Shown piece after piece: positions 18,711 through 30,900 of a stretch of 64,000 nt of DNA. The notes under the pieces were generated by a model. The model was not told the origin of the DNA. It was given only the letters and a program-made list of their open reading frames with translations, and searched no databases. This DNA is from Hydractinia symbiolongicarpus. Lineage: Eukaryota > Cnidaria > Hydrozoa > Anthoathecata > Hydractiniidae. A program made the position numbers and the translations under genes. The stretch spans positions 11,617,501 through 11,681,500 of the forward strand of contig NC_079886.1 in NCBI RefSeq assembly GCF_029227915.1. The letters are read 5' to 3'. The first letter of the stretch is position 1. Every line of letters starts with the position of its first letter.

Positions 18711-19108
18711 GGTTTATTATAGGCTTTTCCCATCCTGAAAATGTCGATATCAGGCTGACGCGTGGGCTCTTGCTTTTGCGTGGGCTGAGGCGCACGTGGC
18801 TCTGGTGTTTCGGCGGGCTGCGGAGCCGCTACAGGCTTTTTACGGAAAACATAGAACCCAACTCCTACACAGGCGAGTACGGAAACAAGGCCTCCACCAA
18901 GGTATACGGCACCTGACTGTACGGAACTTGATCCAGAGGTGGCTCCAGAGGAGGTCTCGACTGTGCATTCTACAGTACCCTCTTGTTGTTTCATTTTTTC
19001 CTTCCTCTTCTTCATCAGTGCCGCCAACTTGTGACCTTGCGCGACTCTCCCTGGATGCTTTACTGGCTTTGTTATGACCCTATCTTCTTGCGTTTGAACT
19101 TCACTCAT
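18707..19108 (-). CDS. Polinton single-span membrane protein
   Basis: Intact 133-residue frame, ATG 19108. A basic N-terminus (KLAALMKKRKEKMKQQ) and a Ser/Thr/Gly linker lead to one membrane segment near residues 70-90 (YLGGGLVSVLACVGVGFYVF). A Pro-rich tail follows (PQPAETPEPRAPQPTQ). It is homologous to the partial gene at 1-300. It is one of the few unbroken genes of this element. Virion membrane role inferred. Confidence 0.55.
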   Translation of the reverse strand: MSEVQTQEDRVITKPVKHPGRVAQGHKLAALMKKRKEKMKQQEGTVECTVETSSGATSGSSSVQSGAVYLGGGLVSVLACVGVGFYVFRKKPVAAPQPAETPEPRAPQPTQKQEPTRQPDIDIFRMGKAYNKP

Positions 19109-19189
19109 TTCTTGTAACTCGCGAGAGTTACAAAATCACTTCTCTCTAGATGGTCTTTTAAAAGCATCTACCGGTTCGAGTTTTTACAT

Positions 19190-22100
19190 GCTCTCGTCTC
19201 CAGAATACACACGTGCGGTGGAAAGCGATCAGCTGCCGGTGTTAAAATTTCACGGCCATGCGAACCACAATCTCCAGCGATACTGCGCCAGTCCGAATAC
19301 CGTAAGGGTGGAAATTAAATGGCTTGCCTCGCGAGTACTTGAGGAGCTGATAAAAAGCGGGGACTTTCAACCCGTGTTTGAAGTACCATTTTAGCACGGG
19401 TGTGTACAACAGGATCTTTTCGGCTTTCATCAAACCCAAGAGCTTTTTGGTTCCGGGAACACGCTTGCGCCCCGTCTTGGCAAAATACTACAGCATGTGC
19501 TCCGGGATTTGAGCGTCGGGTATCTCCTTAACCACAAATAGCGGTGACATTTCGCTGAACTTGTCGTACAGCTCGGGGAGCACTTCTATATCGACTTGTG
19601 CAAAACCGAAGAGCGAGTCGTCTAACGCCCGCTGTTAGCGTCTCGAGACTCGATGTTTGTTCATTTTAATCAGCTTTTCCTCTCCACATGGGAATGCTTC
19701 AGCAGGGTATTCGGGTAGAGCATGTTCGCGTCGTACCCTAGAATGGTCTTGCACTTATGAGGTTCGTCGTATACGTGAGATCTGATACCCGTCACATCCC
19801 TCTCGTGCTACCTACAGAAGACGATCGCTGGGCCACCAACAATCCCCGTCCGCAAGAGCTCGTAGGCCTCATTCTTCCTGCACTCCACGCAGGCCTTTTG
19901 AACCTCTTTACAGACCTTGGACCGGGTTTTGGAGCATTTATCCTTACACTTGCACTTGCAGGAATCCCCCGGAGCGTAGAACTCCAGCTCGGGGTGTAAG
20001 CGTAGAGATTTGTTCAAGACGTATCGCATCAAAACGCCCTGAATGCTACCAGCATCCTTCAGTATGTCAATCTCGTCGACGTAGTACTGCTGCCTCGTCT
20101 TGTCGATAGCTTCGATAAAGGGTTCTACGTCAGCTAGGTTGTACTCACGCAGCCAGTCCATCATAGTTATACAGACTCGCTTGTAAAACTCTCCCCGGAA
20201 TTGCTCGTACCCCTCGGGCGAGAGCGTGTTTTCCCGCAAAGACTACTATAGAAGTCTTCGTGCTTGACGGGGCCTACGTGGTTCAGCTTGTCGTAGGCCG
20301 TTAACCATTCGTAAGGGAATACGAGCTTTTCGAGCCGACATTCCAGAGACTTGCACCATCCGGCGTAACTCATCCCGGATGCGAAAAAGTTTTTGATATC
20401 AAGGAATTTGAACTTCGGGGTTGTGAGGAACATGTAGTCATTATCTTTTTTAGCCACGTTGATTTTCTCATCGTCTTCGGTAATTTGCTCAACAAAATAC
20501 CGCTTGATTAGGTTAATATCATACTTTCCGCTATTAAAACCGATCACAGCCACTTGGTTAACCCACTCGTCCCAAGCTTCCCGCTTAATATTTATTTATT
20601 TATTTATTTCTTCTTTAAAGTCGATATACAATATGCAATAAAACATGCTACATACATTAAAAAAAAGTTTAAATTTGTTAGCCTTGGGCTAATTAAAATC
20701 GACTGTCCTAAAATAAAGTTTCAAAAAAAAATAAGAGATTTGTATTATAATAATAAGAAGCTAATTCGTATATCCTACGTTACAACTATATGTGGCACAG
20801 AGACGACAACTGCACTGAATAAACGGAATGGTGTTTAGCCCGTGATGGAATAAGGACAACGAAGGGGCATTTCGGACAGAGATTGGAAGCTTCTCCCATA
20901 ATTTAGACGCAATATAAGAGACGCTTAATAGCCATGCTTTGTGGTGCGAATTCTGCACCTTTCAAGAGAACTTGATGCACGGAAACTATATGCTGTCTTT
21001 TTGAAGGCAGAAACATTATTCATGTAGGAGGGATTCTGTTTCATTTTTGTTTTAAAAACCTTTAACAATTTTCGTCAGAACTTTTCATGAATACTGATTC
21101 TGCATTCATTTTCAACTCTGTCGCATAAAAGTCTAAGATCGGGGAGCATCTCAAAATCCTCGGGCTTCGGTACACACCTCTCAACTTCAGCTCCCCAACG
21201 AACCGCTTAATCAAGACCTTGGGATCATCATGCTCGCTCAAGCTATCGTGAACTGTAACACTAACGGGGATATGTTACGAGATATCTGTTAGATCGGCTG
21301 TTTGCCTTTGGTGCAAAGGTGATGAATCAAAACAGATGTAATGGGGGTAGGGTCGAAATCTGTTCCCGAAGCACCTCTTGATTTTTGGTGGGTTCTCGCA
21401 CTCCCATGTACTGACGATAGCGTAGCCACGTTTTCGGATATAATCTTCTTTAAACAGGGTGAGCTTGAGATTATTCTTATCTACGTTGGTTCTTCTCGGT
21501 TGACAGGGGTATCCGTGCCATTTACAACCGTGATACTCGTACACTGTTTTGGTCTGATGTTCGTACCCGTCGAGCCTGTAGAAATCGTTCTTATGGTACC
21601 CGTTCTTAATCCCGCATTCTCCACCGTGCCTGCAGAGCGCGTGGTGTATATGTCTACCCGTTTTTTTTGACATTGCTTCTAACCATTGACACGCCGCGTA
21701 GCTGAAGCCATCCTTTTCGTAAAAGACCTTTTCGGACTGGCTCGGTATGCGTTTGACTTTTTTGCCTTTGCAACTAATTGTCGTCTTGACACCCTCGCAT
21801 TCGTTCTGCTTGTGACGCGTGATTTTCGTGAATATTTGGGTGCAGGCCTCGCATTCCCATTTCTGTCGCACTAGTACGTCTAAATACGTGACGAAGAAAC
21901 AGTGGCAATCCAGCATACAGAGGTTGATCGTGTCTAAACTTTCCTCGTGCTGATTCTGACCATAGACGAGCCATGGTGCTTTGTCGGAGTTCGTCTTGGG
22001 TTCAAAAACTCTGATGTTGATCTCGAATCGTTTAGCGATACCGTCAAAGTCCACAAGCTTCGTAGCACGTACATCTTGTCGCTTTAGCTTGGAGTCTTCG

Positions 22101-22570
22101 TAGTACTCGCGTGCCAGTTTGAGAGCTTCCCGCGTGATGTATTTTTCGCGCTGCTTTTGCTCTCCCCGATAGTGCACCGCGAGGCATCTCCATAAGCACA
22201 GGTTGTCCGTTCTTTCGTCGTCTTTGTCAAAGCTGTATATGCACCTTTTGCCTCGCAACCAATCCGGCAAAGGTCCGCAGCTGAGTAAGGGCTCCCTCGT
22301 AGAGATGAGCTTGACTCGCATGTGCTTAAAGACTATTTTACCTTCGTATGGGGTTTCGATGGTTCTGTCAGGTGGTAGATAGTCTTTGGTCCAAAACTCC
22401 GTATCTTCCAGATCCAGGCCATTCATCTTGCATTCTTCCATAAAGGCTTGGATTTCCGCCATGCTCGATAGTGATCCGGAGCTCTTGGTCCTGTGGTAAG
22501 GCGATACGTCATCACCACCTCTGTACATATCGCAGCTGAAACTGTAGACTACCTTAACGCGCATGTCCAC
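19190..22570 (-). pseudogene. pPolB: Protein-primed DNA polymerase B of Polinton, C-terminally truncated and interrupted
   Basis: The first frame (ATG 22570 to 21275) has an OTU-like N-terminal region (TDNLCLWRCLAVHYRG near residue 120), a Cys/His knuckle (CEACTQIFTKITRHKQNEC), then VYEYHGCKWHGYPC and YAIVSTWECENP. The start of the exonuclease follows at YPHYICFD, but the expected acidic partner is absent (CFDSS). Exonuclease sequence continues in other frames to about 21100. After a LINE insertion comes exo II (IGFNSGKYDINL) at 20553, and then polymerase motif A (YDANMLYP) at about 19730. Homology ends near 19200 after KPFNFHPYG; motif C (YxDTDS) and the thumb are missing. The enzyme would have replicated the element from a terminal protein. 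Confidence 0.78.
20586..21060 (-). mobile_element. 5'-truncated LINE (CR1/L2-like) 3' end inserted in the polymerase gene
   Basis: An AT-rich island in the GC-richer polymerase. On the minus strand it encodes YIASKLWEKLPISVRNAPSL, the hallmark C-terminus of CR1/L2/Jockey-like LINE reverse-transcriptase proteins. It ends in a (TAAA)n tail (TTTA repeats at about 20592-20608). Polymerase homology resumes on both sides (YATEL side near 21100, EAWDEW side near 20575). The precise right edge and target duplication were not resolved. Confidence 0.65.
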
Positions 22571-22609
22571 GTGAGGTGTGATTTTTCGTAGATGGCCTCC
22601 GTCAGTGGT

Positions 22610-22765
22610 TGGTTGAGGTTCTTGTTGAACTGCTATGTCTTGATGCGATTTCCATCTTCCAAAAATTGCGCGTCATTCTCCTTGTTATGGTTGAGGTTCT
22701 TGTTGAACTGCCATGTCTTGATGCGATTTCCATCTTCCAAAAATTGCGCGTCATTCTCATCAAAT
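22610..22765. repeat. 78 bp tandem duplication beside the polymerase start
   Basis: Units 22610-22687 and 22688-22765 both start TGGTTGAGGTTCTTGTTGAA and share the phrase ATTGCGCGTCATTCTC, with one or two differences. It lies just upstream of the polymerase ATG, in what may be the element's terminal region. A short CAAATATGTT doublet follows. Confidence 0.85.
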
Positions 22766-25359
22766 ATGTTCAAATATGTTTTGTTGATGCCAGCATTATC
22801 GCTAAGGCTTGGGTTGGGGATTATCAGTTTTCGGATTATGATGGAAGATTCGTTGGATTTACCGGTTTGGGGAGGATGGAAGGGAGGTGGTGGAGGAGCG
22901 TTTGTTTAGCTAGACTTTTTTTGTTGAAAATAGGGTCTTGGAGGTGTTGTAGGATCGTTTTTGGTGGGGGGTTTGGAGATCTAAAGGTGTCCCAGGAGCA
23001 AAAACCTACTTATCATGACCCCTATATACTACGTTTCATACTTATTACGGAGTTTCATGCCGCGCAAGTCTTGGCCCGATCGAAGTGGCTTGTAGGGACA
23101 AATTTTCAGAACTCCCGCTAAGGATAAACATTTAGCTAGCGTTTGTACACACTTCCAAGTCATTATATAAATTATTTGCTGTTTAACACTTAAACGTATT
23201 GTTTTTGAAATAATGGAAAAGAAAGATTGTGTATAATATAATGGCTTATGGAACGTGGCCTGTCCACAGGAGGTACAATATAAGACATAACTGGCAGAAA
23301 AATTGAGAGTTAAACGAGAAAGAAATTTTAGTTTTGGTACGACATTAGATCCCAATCTTATCCTTCCCATTTCAGCTCCCTGGTGTCGTAAAGAAGAATT
23401 GTATCCAATAATTACAGCATCGATATTTAAAGAATACAGTTCTAGAAAAAGAGAAGATAGTTTAGGTCAGCAATAAAAATGCTGACTAGCAAGAAAATAG
23501 TATCAGTAAAAACACATGTTGCAGTTGGTAATATATTTTTTAGAGCTATTGTTAAAATATTATATGGTGAATTAACAAGACCAACAGTTATTCTATTTAG
23601 TAATAATATTCCAGTTAAAGCCTACTGTTGGTGTGAGTGGCTTATGTGGTATAAAAATTATGAGCAACTGAACGGGAAACCAATAGGAGTAATCAAGTGC
23701 AAAATAAATAAGCTAAAAATGCGCGGTATGAATAAATTACAATTACAATAAACGCTACAGGCCCTGAAATCGAGGTGGTTAGCATACTCTGCTGAGTACT
23801 AAGTTTCTTATAATCAGTTTTCTTATTAAAAAAATTCGTGATTGGATAAACAGATACAGACACTATAGATATAATTATGAACTTTTCAAATTATTTTCCC
23901 TCTCCTCTTCTCTCACAAAAAAAATTCAAGGCGGTAAATTTATTCTTGCATTTTATCCTTAATATTATTAGTTTTACTGTTCGAAATTCTTTAAATTGTG
24001 GTCGTAATAGGAACTTCTGACTGGTGCTGTAAATAAAACTAGCTCTAATCAAGGACAAAGAACACTAGACCTCCGGATTTTTTTACTTCTCAGTGAATCT
24101 AATAGATCGAGTATTTTGATGGAAAAAATCTAAATAGAGCTAACTATGTAACGGGACCTATTATTTATGTTAAAAAAATAGCTATTTGAAGTAGGGTAAA
24201 AACTTTGCCAACTCAAGCAAAAACTCGCTTGCTTTTATGGTACTATAATCGAAACTAATGCTATGAAACAGCTATTTGTTATGTTTCGTGGAGAATATTT
24301 AAACGGCGCATCCACATCCACCTTAAATGGCATGGTACCTGATAATGCTAAATTATGACCTTTTCTATCGAGAAAATTTTTACTGTTTTTTTTTTCAATT
24401 ATACGCAGTGCAAAACGCTTATATTTTTCTCAGATTGGCTGAATGAGCGTGCAGAAAGCTTGAAGATGAGTAAAGTTATTGTTTTCTTAAAAAATGTGGA
24501 TTTTTCGGGAAATTGATTCTAAAATTTTCTTCTCAAATAAAGCATAATTTTTAATGAAACTAACATTAATATTCACAGTTTAATTATTCTTCTGTTCGCA
24601 TATAGTCGTGAGAAAGCCAGTGCTATCCAACGTTGAGAATGTTTATTTCACCTGTGATCTCAGACAAATATAAACAGGAGTTGAAGATGAAGGATGAATG
24701 AAGAAGACTTTAGTTTAATCCGATTATTCAAAATAAGGAAATTCGTCATGAATTAAACTGCGCGATCACATATATTATATTGTAATAACATTATTCGCTG
24801 TTGAACAAAAGAACGCCATGAACATGACTGAAATTAGCTTATTGATCCGGAGGTATCTTATACGTGAATTAGCTAGTTGAGTTGACATCTACCTTAAATT
24901 GATTCAAAATGTATAGGTGCAAATAATCACAGAACCAATTAAAGACAGAAATGCACGATCAGTTAACAATATAATTACAAAAGATTGTTACTATATTTGG
25001 GTGGCTCCTACTTGTCAAATATAGGCAATAGTAATACTAAAAAAACTGATACGTGTACAGGCAATGTCTCTCCAAAAAGCAATAAAGAAAACAGCAAATT
25101 ATGACTATTACTAAACATGTCAAAATGAGTATCAAGAATTATATGCCAATTGTTTTTATTCAGGCTACTAATTTTCACCATCCCACAATCTAAGCCGCAA
25201 CACAATCACTACCATAATCAACATACTCAAGTATGGAATCATACGCAGCATTTTTGGTTGCTTCTCTTAAACGCTTAGCAGCGGATTCTTATATGATATA
25301 TCTTCTTCTATAGCATCGATTACCTGTACAGCAATTCCACTATAAAAAAAGTTAAAAGG
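22766..25359. other. AT-rich stretch without a recognised gene
   Basis: Composition falls back to AT-rich after about 22.9 kb, so this probably contains the right edge of the Polinton block. A 90-residue frame at 23479-23751 (GELTRPTVILFSNNIPVKAY) and a preceding open stretch at about 23290-23475 look protein-like, but I do not recognise them. They may be a fragment of another element. No start, splice or TIR evidence ties them together, so I do not call a gene. Confidence 0.5.
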
Positions 25360-25365
25360 AAACTA

Positions 25366-25679
25366 CAGGGGCGGCGAAACAATTTCCAAAGTGGGAGAGG
25401 GGGGGGGGGGGGCTTAGGAATAATGGATATTTGAGATTTTAGTGACAATCAAAGAGCGAAGTGAGTCGCCGAAACAGCTGGGTTCCAGGGGTCCCTGGAA
25501 GCCAACGCATTTTTAGAGTCCTAAAACACGTAAAACGGCTGTATTTAGTGAGATAGCCTGCAGGTTCTTTGGTTGGATAACATAAATTTTCATGCAGTGA
25601 TAGAGACAATTATTTGCAGAAAATAAAAAAATTATTATTTGGCAAAAAAATCCCCAGCCCCCCTAGTGGCGCCGCCCCT
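25366..25679. mobile_element. MITE-like element, AGGGGCGGCG termini, 6 bp AAACTA flanks
   Basis: Left end CAGGGGCGGCG (25366-25376) and right end CGCCGCCCCT (25670-25679) are inverted repeats. Both sides are flanked by AAACTA (25360-25365 and 25680-25685), consistent with a 6 bp target duplication. No coding capacity. A run of 14 G lies inside at 25399-25412. The termini recall hAT elements, but those make 8 bp duplications, so the superfamily is uncertain. Confidence 0.65.
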
Positions 25680-26303
25680 AAACTAAATTTAATATCATTT
25701 CTTTTTCTGCATCGCGAAGGTGTTCGACAAGTTCGGAACTTAACCAATTAAAACAAAATTGCATTCCTCACCTGACACTTTATACTTCCTGTTAATAAAA
25801 TATTTTTGCAAAACCTGGCACAATCTTTCTCAGATTTGACACACGATTTTATAAATACCGATTCATCTACTGGTGTATCCTTACTAGCTGTGTTTGGATA
25901 GGTGTAGGAAATTGAAAAGCTTAGTAAGATGTTAGACACCTTTTAAGTTTCGGTTTAGATAAGCAAGCATATTAACTTGTTGCTGCACAACTGTAACACT
26001 CTAACGTATGAGCTAAAATAAACCAAATATTTAAAAAGTAATAAGGATTGTGAGAAAACTTGGCAAATGTTTGGTTGTTCTTGGGATCCAGTTGGGAAAA
26101 AACATTTTCGTACCTTGGTTTTATATGTGTGTACAGAAAAAATTGATAAAAAGTTTAACCTTAAAATAAGGGTGGAAAAATGTGTTAACCAAACAGTCAC
26201 GGTAACAGGTTTGACATCACACCACAATTATTTATAGGCCTAAAGCTAAATAAATTTAGTAAAGTGTCAAAGAACTTAAAATGCTATAGCAGTTATAACA
26301 AGA

Positions 26304-27035
26304 TACATTAAGAACGAAAATTTTCGGTGGAAAATGTTTGGTCGGAAAAACTTTCGGACACAATTTTTAATTTCAGCGGAAAAAGATTTATAAAGTCAAA
26401 AAAATATATGGGTAAGTCTATTGAACGAATTTTAACTAAATTTCAGAATTAATGATTACGGGAAATGACACAAGAGAAGGCTAGAAATATTTACAGTGCA
26501 CATATATTCAATCAAGATCTTAAAATGGGTCTTCTGGATCTAACTTTATAGATGAGCCTCAGAAATACAAGCTTCGTCGAAACCATTGCAAGTTATAGCG
26601 AAGGGAGACTTGGAAATTCCTTGGGGATCATATTTTATCATAGTTGAAGAGAAGCGAAAATATCTAAATCGAATGAAATTCATTATTGAAAGTAACTACG
26701 ACGATCGATTTCTGTCTGACAGTTACAATAGAAATGATCTTAAGACAATGGTTGACATGGATAATGAAGATTTGGCGGATGAAGAAGAGGATGCCGAATT
26801 TGTGATTGACGATACCTACGTCGACGTAATTTTAATTGATAAAATTATTGTAACTTAACAATACTAAGTTCTAAGACTGCAGTTCTTATTGATTTTATGA
26901 TTACCCTATATATAATTGCTATGCACTGGTCCTGTTTTAAAAATAATAGGAAAACCAAAATTTTCGGACGGAAAGATTTTCAAACAACAAAAAAACTGAA
27001 AGTTTTTCCGTCCGAAAATTTTCGTTCTTAATGTA
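26304..27035. mobile_element. 732 bp TIR element, internally deleted
   Basis: A 24 bp perfect inverted repeat bounds it (26304-26327 starting TACATTAAGAACG; 27012-27035 ending CGTTCTTAATGTA), and weaker inverted similarity continues inward (CGGTCGGAAAAACTTTCGGA type sequence). TA at each end could be a TA target duplication. A short acidic frame (26586-26858, DNEDLADEEEDAEF) may be the tail of a lost transposase. The left half of a second copy lies at 51830-52085. Confidence 0.72.
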
Positions 27036-27924
27036 GGTAGCATTATAATAAAACAGCATAGGTGTAGATTAAAGAAGAGACGTGTCATAGCTACTTACCT
27101 ATTTGAAGGGTTAATAAAATTAAATAAACATTGAAAACATCCATTTCTTTTCTCGCATAACGTTGACTTTGACAGTACTTCCACGTTCCACCGTTTGCGT
27201 CAGCGGAGTTTTATTCAGCTGCACAAAATTAAGCAACTACTTACTGTGGAATCTGGTTTGATCAAATGAGGTCCGATTTCCATGGTGATTGCCCTAGGAA
27301 CACGAAATAAAACTAAAAGTATAAGACGCGACTTCTTCGGGCATATGGATAGGATTCAAAAAATAAATCTGAAGCTTGAAACTGAATGAAATATGGTTTT
27401 CGTTTTTTCCTTCATTTATCAAAGTTATTTTCCATTGCCAGTGGAAAAAATCTGAGTCGACTGAAATTACAAATAGAAATGACGTATGATATATGACTAA
27501 GGGGGGATGAATATTTTAACTAAAAAATACTAAAGCAATTTTTACCATACTCAATAAAACAAGTTAAAAAATATAACAGAAAATTAAAAATTAATTCACA
27601 GAAAATTTTCCAAAATCTAATATTACATAAGATGTATTCACATCAACATCAAAATCATTAGTGTTCTTCGATAGCAGTGATGAACCAAAAATAAACCCAA
27701 CAGTTGCAATGGACAATTTAAAAACATTTACATAAGATTATTTTGATTTTCTCATTTCCTTTAAATGATCTAATATCAAGACGAATTTTGGTTTTCGGAT
27801 TCAATGGTTTTTGGCGATAAATTAAAAATCATTACGCCTTTTGTAATGAACACAAAGAAACTGTAGTTGCGCTCGACCAGTCTTAGTCAGTAAAATGCGG
27901 TTTTAAAAGCAGTTGTGAAGAAAT

Positions 27925-30900
27925 ATGTTTATTAAAATATTTTTTAGATTTGTGGTGTTATCTTTGTCATGTTCTTTTGGTAAGTCACTTATTTATAAGT
28001 ACTTCTTTTTCGTAATGTGTAAAAAATAAAAGCATGGTGGTTAGTATACTACTTTCCATCAACCAATTAAACAATTAAATTACCTATATAACTATATAAC
28101 ATGACAAAAATCGTAAAGATACCTATGGAAATGGTGACGTCTAGTAGACGGTGGCGTCGAGGAAATGATGCCGTCAATAAAAAAGGTCAAGGAAATATGA
28201 GATCCAAAATCCATTAAGATCTAGCATTGAAGTATAATATTATCAGTGTTGTAATCACATTTATATATTATATTCACAAGTTACTAAGTGTCTATTTTAG
28301 CAATGTCTATTTTAGCAACTATCATTTTGTGTGTAATTGACATTATGTCCCTGTGTTTTTTTGTAATTTTAAGTAAACTGCTTTGTTTGGTGATTACCCT
28401 TCGATGCGTTCAATGCTCTTCCTCATCCTCAAAAAATTGCAATCGAATGCAAAGAAAAGAATACTGCCCATAACATGCATATGGACCTTTAACATTGACG
28501 TTACTCTTACGAAGTTTATGATGGCTCACAGGTGTTGACAAAAGATGTTTAGCAAAAAAAGTGTGTACCACGTGATGTTAACAGCTGTCAATCATATTGT
28601 GTTACACATCGTTTGCTTGGTGCAGCTTATTGTAAGGTCAATGTTTTGTCGCGTCAATTTATTGAGATAACAGAAGAATACTTTTTGTTTGAAAATATTT
28701 TTTCCCGGCTTTCTTTTTTATGGTTGATTTGCTTAACTTTATTCATTCAAAGCAAAATTTTCCTATTTGGTCAGAAATATGAAAAATCTAGATCCAAAAT
28801 TTCGCAGCAGGTGGTGTGCAGGTGGTATTTTTTAGACACGTCCTCTTACGCCCGTTTACGTGGCTGCAGCGACAATTAAGCACATTAAACGAGGCAAACG
28901 AAGCCTCATATTACAAAGCTCCATATTAGCATAACAAAAGAATCTCGCTTAGCATTTTTTATCGCATTCAAATCTTTAGAGACAACAAGGACATCGAGAT
29001 AAAAAAAAAATGCTCGATGAGTGTTTTTTTTGTCTTGGTGGTACCAAACACATAGGTTGTGTTACATCAGAGCCGGGTTGGAAGATCGAGCAGAAGTCCC
29101 CCGCGAAGTAGAGAGTGGGAAAAAAATTCTGCCATACACAACACCAACATTATATACCCGTGGTCCACTAAATGTGCGCCCCTTTGGCGGGGCGCAACTA
29201 TAAACCATACATCATTTTGTTTACATTTTTGTGAGTGCTGAATTATTTATAATTGAGTATTTTTACGCATTTGTCAAACGGGTGGCTAAATTAAAAAACA
29301 ATGGAATATATTTCTCTTTATTGTGATGGTCACGGGGTCAATGTACACAAAGTGATTTAATAAGAAAAAGTTGAAGATCAAAATGGCAAAAATGTTGAAC
29401 AACATGTAAAGAACATATTTTTATTATTTTGTTCTACTTAACTTGCCAATAAAATAGCGAGTAAAGATAAAGAAAGTAAAAAACCAAGGAAGAAAGATGA
29501 AACCACCATATTGCACGTTGGATTTGTTATTGAAGGTTTCCGGTCTGTATATTTATTCAAATTTGGCGCCATCTCATGATAACAAACTTTTGTTGAAATG
29601 TAAACTTTATATATTTGCAGAGTTGCTTCGACTGCTCCAATAACTTTATGACTCTATGACTCTAAAATTTACAAGACGTTCTCCTATTTATATATTAAAG
29701 ATAAGATATTCTAGAATGTTCTAGTATATTCCAGATGTTCTATATTTAGCACATTGTTCATTATTCACTAGGTAAGTATATATTGTTCTCTATTTACTAT
29801 TAGTAGTTTCTAGTATAGTTATCTTATTTCTGGAATATTCTCCAATGTCCCTTATATTTCTAGATAGTACACAAGGTTCTAGAATGTTCTTTACGGCAAG
29901 AGTGCCTATTTTCAACACTCCTCCTCACTCGCAGTCCGTAAGGTTCTTCAAGTGTTCTGTTCATCCATTTTGTTGCGGTGTTTTCGGAATTGTGAACTCA
30001 TGATGAATACCTTCTTTCTTCAAATAGTCTTCGAACTCTTTGGATGTATATTCTCCACCATTGTCAGTTTTAAACGTTTTTATCTGAATTCCAGTCGATT
30101 TTTCCACAGTTGCTTTCCATTCTTTGAATTTCTCAAACACTTCACTTTTGTGTTTCATGACATATACCCATACGTATCTTGATTTATCGTCAATGAATGT
30201 AACAAAATATTCTGCACCACTAAGTAATTTTGTTTCTATCTTTCCACAAACGTCGCTATGGATTATACCAAGTAGATTTTTCGATCGATCTCTTCCTGTC
30301 TTCGGAAACGGTATTTTGCCTTGTTTCCCATCAATGCACGGTTCACAAAATGTCGGTTTCTTTGTTGCATCATAATCAAACCCTTCAACAAGTTTGTCCC
30401 TTGCCAATCGTTTAAGATTCTGCACACCGAGATGACCGTATCTTCTATGCCAAATTTCTTCCTTTGTTGTAGCGTTATTATCACATTTCATAACTGTGTG
30501 ATTCTTCTTATTTCTCAATCCATTACAGTTGAGATGGTAAAGGTTGCCATGCTTTGTTGCTGTACCAATGATTCTGTGTTTCGCATCCACAATGTCACAT
30601 TTGAAATCTTCAAACTGAAACTTCTTTCCATTTGTTGCAGCTTTTGATACACTAAGTAAATTGTACGAAAGTTGTGGTACAAATAAGACATTAGATAACT
30701 TGCATACAACGTTTCTGTTTTCTGAAATGTTCATTTCCAAGGTTACTGTTCCTTTTCCAATTGCTTGTACTGAATATCCATCACTGACAGTGATATCTTG
30801 TGGTATTTCAAGTGACGAAATTTCTTCGAACAATTCCTCTTCGTTACACATGTGACATGTTGCGCCTGAATCAACTATCCAGTCACTTTTTCCATTGACT

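Noticed and set aside
21341-21670. Plus-strand frame over the polymerase
   Set aside because: Antisense to HGCKWHG and WECENP motifs of the polymerase.
23479-23751. 90-residue frame as a host gene
   Set aside because: Protein-like, but with no recognised family, splice sites or homologue in the window; kept only as a note.
30124-30855. Plus-strand frames inside the copia region
   Set aside because: Antisense shadows of the Gag-protease-integrase frame, which has clear motifs.
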